From positions 186,001-250,000 of the forward strand of contig CAZBRO010000005.1 in NCBI GenBank assembly GCA_964494505.1: a stretch of DNA of 64,000 bases. Direction: 5' to 3'. Positions 24,607 through 32,923 of this stretch are shown here, in pieces. Position 1 is the stretch's first letter. Each line of letters starts with the position of its first letter. The translations under genes and the position numbers were made by a program. The notes under the pieces were generated by a model. It had not been told where the DNA came from. It saw nothing but the letters and a program-made list of their open reading frames with translations, and searched no databases. The DNA comes from CAIYRG01 sp964494505 (lineage in GTDB: Bacteria; Pseudomonadota; Alphaproteobacteria; Micropepsales; Micropepsaceae).

Positions 24607-25815
24607 TCATTCGGCGGCGTTTTCCATCGGCAATTTGGCGGCCTCGGCGAGATAGTCCATCGCCGCCTGTGCGCCGCCTTGTCTGTGCGGCACGCCCGCG
24701 ATCTGGAAACCCATCTCCACGCCCGTCAGCGCGCCCATGATCGTCAGGTCGTTGGTGTCGCCGAGATGGCCGATGCGGAACACCTTGCCCGCGACCTTGG
24801 ACAGGCCCTGGCCGAGCGACATGTCGAAATGTTCGAGCACCACTTTGCGGAACGCGTCCGCATCGTGGCCAGTGGGCATCAGAATGGCGGTCAACACCGG
24901 CGAATAGCATTTCGGATCGCGGCAGAGGATTTCGAGCCCCCAGGCGCGCACCGCCCGGCGCGTCGCCTCGCCATGGCGCTTGTGCCGGGCGAAGACGCGG
25001 TCGAATCCTTCCTCGTGCAGCATGTCGATGGCTTCGGCGAGCCCGTACAGCAGATTGGTCGCCGGTGTGTAGGGGAAGAAGCCCGATGCGTTGGGGCCGA
25101 TCATGTCCTCCCACGAGAAGAAGCTCCTCGGCAGCTTGGCCTGCTTGGAGGCCTTCAGCGCCTTCTCGCTGACGGCCGTGAAGCCGAGCCCCGGCGGCAG
25201 CATCAGCCCCTTCTGCGAGCCCGCAACCGTCACGTCCGCGCCCCATTCATCGTGCCGGTAATCGGCCGAGCCGAGCGAGGAGATGGTGTCCACCAGCAGG
25301 AGCGCAGGGTGGCCGGCCGCGTCGATGGCCTTGCGCACGGCCGCCACGTCCGAAAGCGCCCCCGTCGAGGTCTCGTTGTGGACGACGCAAACCGCCTTGA
25401 TCTCGTGATTCTTGTCTTCGCGCAGACGCGCCTCGATGGCGTCCGCGTCCACCCCGCCGCGCCAGTCCGATTCGATGAATTCGGGCTTCACGCCCAGCTT
25501 CACCGCCATATTCTTCCACAGGGTCGCGAAATGGCCCGTCTCGTACATCAGGACGCGGTCGCCGGGGGACAGCAGATTGGAGAGCGAAGCCTCCCACGCG
25601 CCCGTACCCGAAGAGGGGTAGATGAAGACTGCGCCCTTGGTCTTGAACACGGTCTTGATGCCGGAGAGAACGCGCTGCCCCAGCAGTTGGAATTCCGGCC
25701 CCCGGTGGTCGATGGTCGGCCGGTCCATGGCCCGCAAAATGCGGTCCGGGACAGGGGTTGGGCCTGGAATCTGAAGGAAATGACGGCCGGCAATGCGGGG
25801 GGTATTGGCGGGCAT
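24607..25815 (-). CDS. Serine-glyoxylate/alanine-glyoxylate aminotransferase family
   Basis: A 402-residue PLP enzyme of the class V fold. The start LQIPGPTPVPDRILRAM, IDHRGPEF and YPSSGTGAWEASLSNLL are diagnostic for serine-glyoxylate transaminases. The Schiff-base lysine is Lys202 in VAGSQKGLMLPPG. It would convert glyoxylate to glycine, a logical sink for the glyoxylate made by the glycolate oxidase 8 kb away. It lies just upstream of the MFS gene on the same strand (38 bp gap), a probable operon, and is divergent from the FAD/Fe-S oxidoreductase at 25905. Confidence 0.9.
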   Translation of the reverse strand: MPANTPRIAGRHFLQIPGPTPVPDRILRAMDRPTIDHRGPEFQLLGQRVLSGIKTVFKTKGAVFIYPSSGTGAWEASLSNLLSPGDRVLMYETGHFATLWKNMAVKLGVKPEFIESDWRGGVDADAIEARLREDKNHEIKAVCVVHNETSTGALSDVAAVRKAIDAAGHPALLLVDTISSLGSADYRHDEWGADVTVAGSQKGLMLPPGLGFTAVSEKALKASKQAKLPRSFFSWEDMIGPNASGFFPYTPATNLLYGLAEAIDMLHEEGFDRVFARHKRHGEATRRAVRAWGLEILCRDPKCYSPVLTAILMPTGHDADAFRKVVLEHFDMSLGQGLSKVAGKVFRIGHLGDTNDLTIMGALTGVEMGFQIAGVPHRQGGAQAAMDYLAEAAKLPMENAAE

Positions 25816-25904
25816 GGCGTCTCGGCATTTTGGGGTTTTGGTCGCGGCTTTTCTTCACATGTCCTGCCCTTGTGCACAAGGGCGGCTGACCCCATAAGAC
25901 GGCC

Positions 25905-28900
25905 ATGACACTCGTGCTAAGCCCCGGCCTGGAAAGGCGTCTCAAGTCCGAAAATGTGGGCGAGGTCCTGTTCGATCCGTTCACCCGCGGGCGCTATGCG
26001 ACGGACGCTTCGTCCTATCAGATGATGCCCTTGGGCGTGGTGGTTCCCCGGACCCAGGCCGAGGCGGAGCGCGCGCTTGCGATTGCCCGTGCCGAGGGCG
26101 TGAGCGTGGTCGCCCGCGGCGGCGGCACCTCCCAATGCGGCCAGACCATCAACCATTCGCTGGTGGTCGATTGCTCCAAATATCTGAACCGGCTGGTGTC
26201 GGTGGACCCGGCCGCGCGGCGCTGCATCGTGCAGCCGGGCATGGTGCTGGACGAACTGAACCGGCAGCTGAAGCAGCACGGGCTGTGGTTCCCGGTCGAT
26301 CCCTCCACCGCCTCCCGCGCGACGCTCGGCGGCATGACCGGCAACAATTCCTGCGGCACCCGCTCGCTCCGTTACGGCACCACCCGCGACAATGTGATTG
26401 CCGTGGATGCGGTGCTGCCTTCGGGCTCGGCGGCCCATTTCGGCGAGGTGTCCCGCGACCTCTCCGAATTGCCCGTTCATTCCGCGCTGCGTCCCATCGC
26501 CCAATCCCTGCTTGCGCTCGGCGAACGCGAAGCGGCCGAAATCGAGGCGCGCTTCCCCAAGGTGCAGCGCCGGGTCGGCGGCTATAATCTCGACGCGCTG
26601 GTGCCGAAGAACACCAGGACCAATCTCGCGCACATCCTGGTGGGTTCGGAAGGCACGCTCGCCTTTTCCACCGCCATCGAGCTGAAGCTTGCGCCCGTGC
26701 TCGGCAAGCGCGTGGTCGGGGTCTGCCATTTCGGCCAGTTCTACGAGGCGATGAACGCGGCCCAGCATCTGGTCACGCTGGGCCCCATTGCGGTCGAAGC
26801 CATCGACAAAACCATGCTCGACCTCGCCCGCGCCATACCGCTCTTCCGCGACGCGATCCCCCAATTCGTCCGCGAAGACCCCGAAGCCCTGCTGATGGTC
26901 GAATTCGACGAGGGCGACGAGGAAAACGAGCGCCGCCTGAAGCGCCTTTCCGAGATGATGGGCGACCTCGGTTTTTCCTGGGACAAGATCGGGGCCAAAT
27001 GGGGCGGCGTGGTGGAGGTGCGCGATGCGGGCCTTCAGGCGGCCATCGCGGAGGTGCGCGCGTCGGGCCTGAACATCATGATGAGCATGAAGGACGAGAG
27101 GAAACCCGTCTCCTTCATCGAAGATTGCGCCGTGCCGCTGGTGCATCTGGCCGAATACACCGACCGCCTGACGCAGGTGTTCGAAAAATACGGCACCAAG
27201 GGCACCTGGTACGCGCACGCGTCCGTCGGCTGCCTGCATGTGCGGCCCGTTCTGAACCTGAAGCTGGAAAAGGACCTCAAAGCGATGCGCGCCATCGCCG
27301 AGGAAGCTTTCGAGCTGGTGAAGAAATTCAAGGGCTCCCATTCCGGTGAGCATGGCGACGGCATCGTGCGCTCCGAATTCCACGAGATGATGTTCGGGGC
27401 CGAACTGGTGCGCGCGTTCGGCGAAGTGAAGGCGCTGTTCGATCCGGAGAAATTCTTCAATCCGGGAAAGATCGTGGGCGCGCCGAAATTCGACGACCGC
27501 GAATATCTGCGTTTCAGTCCGCGCTACCAAATCTCGGGCTTCAAGCCGGCGCTCGATTGGTCGGAATTCCCGGGCGGCGCCTCCGGTTTCCAGGGCGCGG
27601 CCGAGATGTGCAACAACAACGGCGCCTGCCGCAAGACCGAGGGCGGCGCCATGTGCCCGTCCTATCGCGCCACGCGGAACGAGCGCGACGTGACGCGCGG
27701 CCGCGCCAATTCGCTCCGGTTGGCGCTCTCGGGGCAATTGGGCGAGGACGCGTTCACCTCCCCCGAGATGATGGAGACGCTGAAGCTCTGCGTCTCCTGC
27801 AAGGCGTGCCGCCGCGAATGCCCGACCGGCGTCGACATGGCGAAGATGAAGATCGAAGTGCTGGCCGCGCGCGCGAAGAAATACGGCGTCAGCTTGCGGG
27901 ACCGGCTGATCGGTTATCTGCCGCGTTATGCGCCGTTGGCGGCGCGCTTCAGCTGGCTGCTGAACCTGCGCGACCGGTTGCCGGGCGCGGCCGCGCTCAG
28001 CGAGCCGATCATCGGCTTCTCCGCCAAGCGCAAACTGCCAAAATGGCGGCGCGATTATTTCAACCCGCCGCAGACTGTTTTCGAACCCACCCTCCCCTTG
28101 AGGGAGCAAGGCAACGACTCCACCCTCCCCTTGAGGGAGGGTCAAACCACCGAAGGTGGTTTGGGGAGTGGAGATGGCACGATCCCCGAAGTCGTGCTCT
28201 TCGCCGATACGTTCAACCGTTACCACGAACGCGAAAATCTCGACGCCGCTCTCTCAGTGCTGACGGGCGCGGGCTACCGCGTGCATCTGCCACCCCCCTC
28301 GCCCCCGCAGGGGGAGAGGGAAGGGGTGAGGGGGCGTCCGCTCTGCTGCGGCCGCACGTTCCTCTCTGCGGGCCTGGTCGATGAGGCCCGCGCCGAGCTT
28401 GCCCGCAGCTTCGCCGCACTTCTGCCTTTCGCGAAACGCGGGGTGCCCATCGTCGGCCTCGAACCTTCCTGCCTTTTCACCTTCCGCGACGAAGCGCTTT
28501 CTCTCGCCGCGAATAATCCTCCCCCGCACAGCGGGGAAGGCGGACCGCCGAACGCGATGGAAGGGGCGGCATCCTCCCCTGCGCAGCGGGGGAGGGGGAC
28601 CGGCGAAGCCGGTGGAGGGGGCGTCCTGACCCGCGAGAACGCGGACCTGCTCGCCAAATCCACCTTCCTGTTCGAAGAATTTCTGGCGAAGGAAATCGAC
28701 GCGGGCCGCTTCGCGCCAAAGCTCGGCGCAATCGGAGCGAATGCTCTCCTGCACGGCCATTGCCATCAGAAATCGTTCAATGTGATGGGGCCGGTCCAGA
28801 AGGTGTTGAACAAAATCCCCGGCCTGAAAGTGAGCCTGATCGAATCCTCGTGCTGCGGCATGGCGGGCGCCTTCGGCTATCAGACCGAAACCTTCGACGT

Positions 28901-29093
28901 GTCGCTGAAGATGGCCGAGCTGTCGCTGCTGCCTGCGGTGCGCAAGGCCGATGCCGCCACCATCATCGTCGCCGACGGGACCTCCTGCCGCCATCAGATC
29001 AAGGACGGCACCGCGCGTCACGCCCTCCACGTCGCCGCGGTGTTGGCCCGCAGCATGGACGCGGCGAAGGCAGGAGCGGCACAGGGAACCTGA
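25905..29093 (+). CDS. Fused FAD/Fe-S 2-hydroxyacid dehydrogenase (YdiJ-like)
   Basis: A 1062-residue fusion of a GlcD-type flavin half and a GlcF-type iron-sulfur half. FAD domain: VSVVARGGGTSQCGQTINHS and ATLGGMTGNNSCGTRSLRYG. Flavin-oxidase C-domain: ASVGCLHVRPVLNLK and SHSGEHGDGIVRSEF. Iron-sulfur: CNNNGACRKTEGGAMCP and CVSCKACRRECPTG. Then CCG motifs (RPLCCGRTFLSAG, SSCCGMAGAFG). Relatives oxidise D-2-hydroxyglutarate or D-lactate and pass electrons to quinone. It is larger than usual (about 980-1020) because three palindromic repeats are read through in frame (28087-28177, 28289-28336, 28517-28623), all in linkers of the C-terminal half. Divergent from the aminotransferase. Confidence 0.9.
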   Translation: MTLVLSPGLERRLKSENVGEVLFDPFTRGRYATDASSYQMMPLGVVVPRTQAEAERALAIARAEGVSVVARGGGTSQCGQTINHSLVVDCSKYLNRLVSVDPAARRCIVQPGMVLDELNRQLKQHGLWFPVDPSTASRATLGGMTGNNSCGTRSLRYGTTRDNVIAVDAVLPSGSAAHFGEVSRDLSELPVHSALRPIAQSLLALGEREAAEIEARFPKVQRRVGGYNLDALVPKNTRTNLAHILVGSEGTLAFSTAIELKLAPVLGKRVVGVCHFGQFYEAMNAAQHLVTLGPIAVEAIDKTMLDLARAIPLFRDAIPQFVREDPEALLMVEFDEGDEENERRLKRLSEMMGDLGFSWDKIGAKWGGVVEVRDAGLQAAIAEVRASGLNIMMSMKDERKPVSFIEDCAVPLVHLAEYTDRLTQVFEKYGTKGTWYAHASVGCLHVRPVLNLKLEKDLKAMRAIAEEAFELVKKFKGSHSGEHGDGIVRSEFHEMMFGAELVRAFGEVKALFDPEKFFNPGKIVGAPKFDDREYLRFSPRYQISGFKPALDWSEFPGGASGFQGAAEMCNNNGACRKTEGGAMCPSYRATRNERDVTRGRANSLRLALSGQLGEDAFTSPEMMETLKLCVSCKACRRECPTGVDMAKMKIEVLAARAKKYGVSLRDRLIGYLPRYAPLAARFSWLLNLRDRLPGAAALSEPIIGFSAKRKLPKWRRDYFNPPQTVFEPTLPLREQGNDSTLPLREGQTTEGGLGSGDGTIPEVVLFADTFNRYHERENLDAALSVLTGAGYRVHLPPPSPPQGEREGVRGRPLCCGRTFLSAGLVDEARAELARSFAALLPFAKRGVPIVGLEPSCLFTFRDEALSLAANNPPPHSGEGGPPNAMEGAASSPAQRGRGTGEAGGGGVLTRENADLLAKSTFLFEEFLAKEIDAGRFAPKLGAIGANALLHGHCHQKSFNVMGPVQKVLNKIPGLKVSLIESSCCGMAGAFGYQTETFDVSLKMAELSLLPAVRKADAATIIVADGTSCRHQIKDGTARHALHVAAVLARSMDAAKAGAAQGT
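28087..28177. repeat. Family B repeat inside the FAD/Fe-S gene, in frame
   Basis: Two CACCCTCCCCTTGAGGGAG arms plus an AAACCACCGAAGGTGGTTT stem. Read in frame it adds about 30 residues containing a duplicated TLPLRE peptide, just after the Fe-S domain. Confidence 0.8.
28289..28336. repeat. Family C repeat inside the FAD/Fe-S gene, in frame
   Basis: CCACCCCCCTCGCCCCCGCA / GGGGGAGAGGGAAGGGGTGA unit. It adds about 16 residues (PPPSPPQGEREGVRGR) immediately before the conserved PLCCGR motif. Confidence 0.8.
28517..28623. repeat. Family C repeats inside the FAD/Fe-S gene, in frame
   Basis: Two tandem units (CCTCCCCCGCACAGCGGGGA and CCTCCCCTGCGCAGCGGGGG, followed by ACCGGCGAAGCCGGTGGAGG). They add about 36 Pro/Gly-rich residues between two conserved segments without a frameshift. 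Confidence 0.8.
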
Positions 29094-29226
29094 CGGCCTG
29101 TCCGGAAGCTTTCTTCCGTGAAATCCGGAAATCGGAATCGTGAATACCTCTCCGCGGAAAGCGGCGTACTATTTGCGTGCGGGCGGGGCTGGCAAAATCA
29201 TTCGCCGATAGGGCAGGGAGACAATC

Positions 29227-29466
29227 GTGGCCAACGAAAAAATGCTCGCCGATCTCATAGCCAGCGAGTCGAATATGAAAGCGCTCGCGGTCCGGCTTGC
29301 TCCTGGATGTGTTTACAACAAGACAACGGAGAGCGATACGCGCATTGGCCCGCAGGGCAACGCACAGGTTCGCACCAGGACGTGCAGGGAGGTCAAGGAT
29401 TGCAGCGATTCGGCCTACAACGTTCCCAAGAATTGCGATGATTGGTCCGACTGGCGCGACGCGTAA
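29227..29466 (+). CDS. Small cysteine-containing hypothetical protein
   Basis: 79 residues from a GTG start preceded by GGGAGACAATC (good Shine-Dalgarno). No signal peptide. The body is polar with four cysteines (GCVYNKTT, RTCREVKDCSDS, KNCDDW), which could bind metal or form disulfides. No family recognised. It lies alone between the oxidoreductase and a family-B repeat that starts about 40 bp after its stop. Confidence 0.5.
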   Translation: MANEKMLADLIASESNMKALAVRLAPGCVYNKTTESDTRIGPQGNAQVRTRTCREVKDCSDSAYNVPKNCDDWSDWRDA

Positions 29467-29505
29467 GCCGGTGGAAGGGGCGAGCGCGAACGGAGGATAA
29501 TTTCC

Positions 29506-29651
29506 CATCCTCCCCTTGAGCATCGGAGGCGGTGAGCGGCATAAGCCGCGAAACGGCTTCGGGGAGGGGACAGGTTGTCAGGATGCTCCCCTCCCCGAAA
29601 TTCTTCTTCGCTTCGCTTGAAGAATTTCGACCCTCCCTCAAGGGAAGGGTT
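29506..29651. repeat. Family B palindromic repeat (copy 4)
   Basis: CATCCTCCCCTTGAGCATCG ... CGGGGAGGGGACAG ... CCCTCCCTCAAGGGAAGGG, with an inner AATTCTTCTTCGCTTCGCTT stem. It ends about 17 bp from the 3' end of the small lipoprotein gene. Confidence 0.75.
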
Positions 29652-29667
29652 TATTCGTTTAGTACAT

Positions 29668-29874
29668 TTAATACATCCCGCCTGCGCCCTGGCTGCCCCA
29701 GTTGCGAAGCGTCGGCTGCGGACGCCGGAAGATGATCGGAACCGGCGGCTCCTTGTCCGGGTCTGTCCTGTCGGCCATCTGCTGCTGCCCGGCGTTCGCA
29801 TTCATGCGCATCGCAGGCGTGGCGCAAGCGCTCAAAACCGCGGCGGCCATCACCAGAATCAAAATCTTCCCCAT
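29668..29874 (-). CDS. Small lipoprotein
   Basis: 68 residues. The signal peptide MGKILILVMAAAVLSAC ends in the lipobox LSAC (Cys17), followed by a polar mature part with PVPIIFRRPQPTLRNWG. The Shine-Dalgarno GGGGAGG lies six bases before the ATG at 29874; an in-frame ATG at 29880 would have the ribosome site touching it, so 29874 is the start. Function unknown. Confidence 0.68.
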   Translation of the reverse strand: MGKILILVMAAAVLSACATPAMRMNANAGQQQMADRTDPDKEPPVPIIFRRPQPTLRNWGSQGAGGMY

Positions 29875-30022
29875 GCTCATCCTCCCCGAAAGCGCACCGT
29901 TCCCGATACCGGCCGCCATAATCCATTCCCTCGCGCGTCGATTGAGTCCGTCGCATTCAGACCCCACATCATAGAGTGGAACCGCCGATGGACCATCATG
30001 AACGAGCCGCCAAACCCACCCT

Positions 30023-30048
30023 TTATTGCACCCTTATTGCACCCTTAT
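30023..30048. repeat. Short tandem repeat of an 11-base unit
   Basis: TTATTGCACCC occurs twice head to tail and is followed by a third partial unit (TTAT). It lies in 29875-30255, which has no recognisable gene; otherwise I see only GC-rich sequence before the amidohydrolase start. Confidence 0.6.
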
Positions 30049-30255
30049 CGTACGTTATCCGGCCCCTATGGAGCGGCCTCGCGTCCCGCAAAACCCAGGC
30101 AATCGGCGGCTTTTTTGGCGGTCCCCGGCCCGTTTCGAGGGGGGAGGGGGGATTATGGCATGTGGGCCCGCGCGGAAGCCCCGAAGGGATAGGGACTGAG
30201 GGACGCAGTTGCTAATGTCGAGGGCGCAGGCAAGCGCAAATCCGGGAAGGGGCAC

Positions 30256-31467
30256 ATGAGCGGGTCTGACCATCATCCGAAGGGATACGCCGGCGAACCG
30301 GACACCGGAACGCAGCCGTCCCGGCGCAATGTGCTGACGGCGGGTCTCGCGACCGCGGCCGGTCTCGCGCTGCCGGCGTCTCCCGCGTCCGCGCAAATCT
30401 CCGGTGTCGGCGTGGCCGAAGGCACGCTTCCGGGGCGCACCGCGCCGCACACCATGGAGGGCACCTCCTCGACCGCGACCCCGCGCGCGCGGCTCGGCAT
30501 CGACATTCATGCGCATTACTATCCCGAGGAATATCTGCAGGTTCTGGCCGAGGGGAAACCCTATGGCGCCGATTATCAGCAGATGCCGGAAGGCTACATG
30601 CTGAAGGCGCCCGGATTTTCCGGCGGGCCGTTCCCGGCGAAATTCACCGATCTGTCGCTGCGCCTCGCCGACATGGATGCCCAAGGCGTGCAGGTCCATG
30701 CGCTGTCGCTGACGCGGCCGATGCCCTATTTCGGTCCGCCCGATTATGCCGCGCGTCTTGCGCGCGCCTTCAACGACGGGACGGCGCGAGCGGCTCGTCA
30801 GTACAAGGATCGTTTCGTCGGGCTGATGGCGCTTCCCATGAATTCGCCCGAGCGCACCATGGAGGAACTCGAACGGGCGTCGAAATTGCCCGGCATGCGC
30901 GGGGTGTATCTCGGCTGCAACATCGAGGGGCGCGATTTTTCCGATCCGGAATTCCTGCCGGTTTTCCAGCGCATCGAGGCGATGGGCCTTCCCGTCTTCC
31001 TGCATCCCAATGGCGCGGTCGGGGGAAAGCGCTTCGATCCGTTCTATCTCGCCAATATTCTCGGCAATCCGTTCGACACCACGATTGCGGCCAGCCATCT
31101 GATCTATGGCGGCGTGATGGACAAATGCCCGAATTTACAGATCAACCTGCCCCATGCGGGGGGCGCGGTGCCGTTCCTGATCGGGCGCATGGACCACGGC
31201 TATGCGGTCCGGCGCGATGTGCCCGCGCTGCCGCGGCCGCCGTCGGAATATATGCGCCGCTTCACCTACGACACGATCGGGCACGATCCGCGCGTGGTGA
31301 AATTCCTCATCTCGGAAGTGGGGGCAGACCGCGTGATGCTGGGCAGCGATTACTGCCTGGACATGGGGTATTTGCGCCCGGTTCAGGATCTGGACGTGCT
31401 GGGGCTGAACGCGCGCGACCGCGATCTGATCCTGAAAGGCAATGCGGCGCGCATCCTGAAGCTTTGA
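30256..31467 (+). CDS. Tat-exported amidohydrolase (ACMSD-like, amidohydrolase_2)
   Basis: A 403-residue TIM-barrel metal enzyme. The metal motif IDIHAHYYP (HxH) begins the barrel. Later motifs are VFLHPNGAVGG, LPHAGGAVPFLIGRMDHGY and the catalytic aspartate in VMLGSDYCLDMGY. Relatives decarboxylate aromatic acids (o-pyrocatechuate, 5-carboxyvanillate, ACMS types). The N-terminus has SRRNVLTAGLATAAGLALPA ending in ASPASA, a twin-arginine signal, so this one is predicted to be exported folded with its metal, which is unusual for this family. Confidence 0.85.
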   Translation: MSGSDHHPKGYAGEPDTGTQPSRRNVLTAGLATAAGLALPASPASAQISGVGVAEGTLPGRTAPHTMEGTSSTATPRARLGIDIHAHYYPEEYLQVLAEGKPYGADYQQMPEGYMLKAPGFSGGPFPAKFTDLSLRLADMDAQGVQVHALSLTRPMPYFGPPDYAARLARAFNDGTARAARQYKDRFVGLMALPMNSPERTMEELERASKLPGMRGVYLGCNIEGRDFSDPEFLPVFQRIEAMGLPVFLHPNGAVGGKRFDPFYLANILGNPFDTTIAASHLIYGGVMDKCPNLQINLPHAGGAVPFLIGRMDHGYAVRRDVPALPRPPSEYMRRFTYDTIGHDPRVVKFLISEVGADRVMLGSDYCLDMGYLRPVQDLDVLGLNARDRDLILKGNAARILKL

Positions 31468-31469
31468 AG

Positions 31470-31526
31470 CCCCTCCGTCTCGCCGCGTTGCGGCTCGACA
31501 TCTCCCCCGCAAATACGGGGGAGGAT
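31470..31526. repeat. Family C palindrome between convergent genes
   Basis: CTCCCCCGCAAATACGGGGG hairpin plus an adjacent CGCCGCGTTGCGGC stem. It fills the whole gap between two convergent genes, up to the base next to the stop of the methyltransferase, and could terminate both. Confidence 0.7.
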
Positions 31527-32846
31527 TCACTCGTCCAGATCGATGTTCACCTGGCCCCGGTCGTGGCGCACCGTGATCGCAAAGGTGTCGCCTTCCTGCA
31601 CCGGGACGAGCCGCGGGAAACGGTGCAGCAGATGCGTCCAATGGCCGTTGTGTTCGCGCGCCTGTGCGGGGCGGTTCTCGTAGGAGGTCTCCCGATCCAG
31701 CTCCAGCCTTATCCATTGCGCGATGCCGGAGCACAGGCCTGAGCGCGTGGCGCGCACCATCAGCCGGTGTTTCGCCATCGGGAAATTCCAATCCTTGAAC
31801 TCGAAGCGGAGCAGTTCCAGATCGTCCGACAGCGCCTCGTGCGGCACGCCGTCGAGCGAGGACACCAGGATCGGCGGGGCGAAATCGTTGAACGGCGAAA
31901 GGTCGAACCCTTCGATCCGGTCCACGAACAACATGCCCTTCAGCGTCTCGCCGCCGGCCAGATATCCCATCACCGAACCCGCGCGCGGTATGATTGCCGC
32001 TTCCGGCGTCAAGAGATGCGCGTGCGCGTGCTCCAGCGTCGGCAGAATGCCTTCGCCGATCAGCGCGCTCGCGAAGGTTTCGGTGATGAGAACCTGGGCG
32101 CGCTCGGGCATGTCGCTGCCCACGCTGAGTTCGGTCGACGGCTTCCCGATCACGGTGATGCGTTCCGACAGGCCGTTCCGCGCCACGATCTCGCGCGCCC
32201 GCTCCGCGATGATCGGCACGGCCTCGCAGGTGGTGACGTGAGCGGCGCCCGCCTCTGCAGCCATCATCGCAAGAAGGCCCGCGCCGGTGCCGATGTCGAG
32301 CACGCGCTTGCCCTGGACGGCGCGCCCGATGGCCGCGCGATAAGCCGTGTTGCGCCGGCGGTCGTCCATCATGGCAAAGTGCCATGCCGGCACGATGTCC
32401 CGGTAAGCCGACCGCAGGTTCGCCTTGGCCTGCGACATGCCGGGGGCCAGATCGACGGCCCGCTTGAAAGCGGCGATGGCGGCATCGGTCTTTTTCGCGT
32501 CGCGGTAGAGGACGCCCAGATTGTTCAGCGCATCGGCGTAATCGGGGTTCAGCTCAAGCGCGCGCTCAAAGGCGGCGATGGCCTCTTCGGTTCGTCCGAG
32601 CTGGTTCAGCACCGCGCCGTAATTGTTCTGCATCTCGGGGGAGGTGTCCGGCGCCTCCGCCGCCCGCCTCAGATGCTCGATACCTTCTGCCGGCCGTCCC
32701 TGCTGGAAGCGAACGACGCCCAGCAGGTGATTGGCCTCCGCATTCAGGGGCGCGGCGGCGAGGATGCGGCCACAGGCTTCCGCCACCTCGTCGTACCGGC
32801 CGGCGGAGAAAAATTCGTATGCCTGCACAATCGGACTGGACGCCAT
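31527..32846 (-). CDS. TPR protein with PRMT-like methyltransferase domain
   Basis: 439 residues. Residues 1-145 form TPR repeats (AFERALELNPDYADALNNLG is a textbook unit). Then come VPAWHFAMMDDRRRNTAY and a SAM-binding domain: motif I VLDIGTGAGLLAM (182-194), acidic post-I Glu208, and a double-E loop with Glu256 and Glu265 nine residues apart, as in PRMT1. A C-terminal beta domain contains NGHWTHLLHRFP, resembling the PRMT THW loop. TPRs plus a PRMT core is the layout of PRMT7/9-type protein arginine methyltransferases, which are rare in bacteria. I chose ATG 32846, where the TPRs begin. Protein-arginine activity is inference. Confidence 0.75.
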   Translation of the reverse strand: MASSPIVQAYEFFSAGRYDEVAEACGRILAAAPLNAEANHLLGVVRFQQGRPAEGIEHLRRAAEAPDTSPEMQNNYGAVLNQLGRTEEAIAAFERALELNPDYADALNNLGVLYRDAKKTDAAIAAFKRAVDLAPGMSQAKANLRSAYRDIVPAWHFAMMDDRRRNTAYRAAIGRAVQGKRVLDIGTGAGLLAMMAAEAGAAHVTTCEAVPIIAERAREIVARNGLSERITVIGKPSTELSVGSDMPERAQVLITETFASALIGEGILPTLEHAHAHLLTPEAAIIPRAGSVMGYLAGGETLKGMLFVDRIEGFDLSPFNDFAPPILVSSLDGVPHEALSDDLELLRFEFKDWNFPMAKHRLMVRATRSGLCSGIAQWIRLELDRETSYENRPAQAREHNGHWTHLLHRFPRLVPVQEGDTFAITVRHDRGQVNIDLDE

Positions 32847-32923
32847 CGCCTGCCGTTCTTGGATGGAAGCGCCTCGCCAGCGCGGTATACAATGGAAGCA
32901 GAGTTGGACGGAGCAAAATCCGC

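Noticed and set aside
25917..28226. Long open frame of 769 codons on the minus strand
   Set aside because: Exact antisense shadow of the FAD/Fe-S dehydrogenase; the translation is His/Arg/Gln-rich with no motif, as expected from high-GC codon bias.
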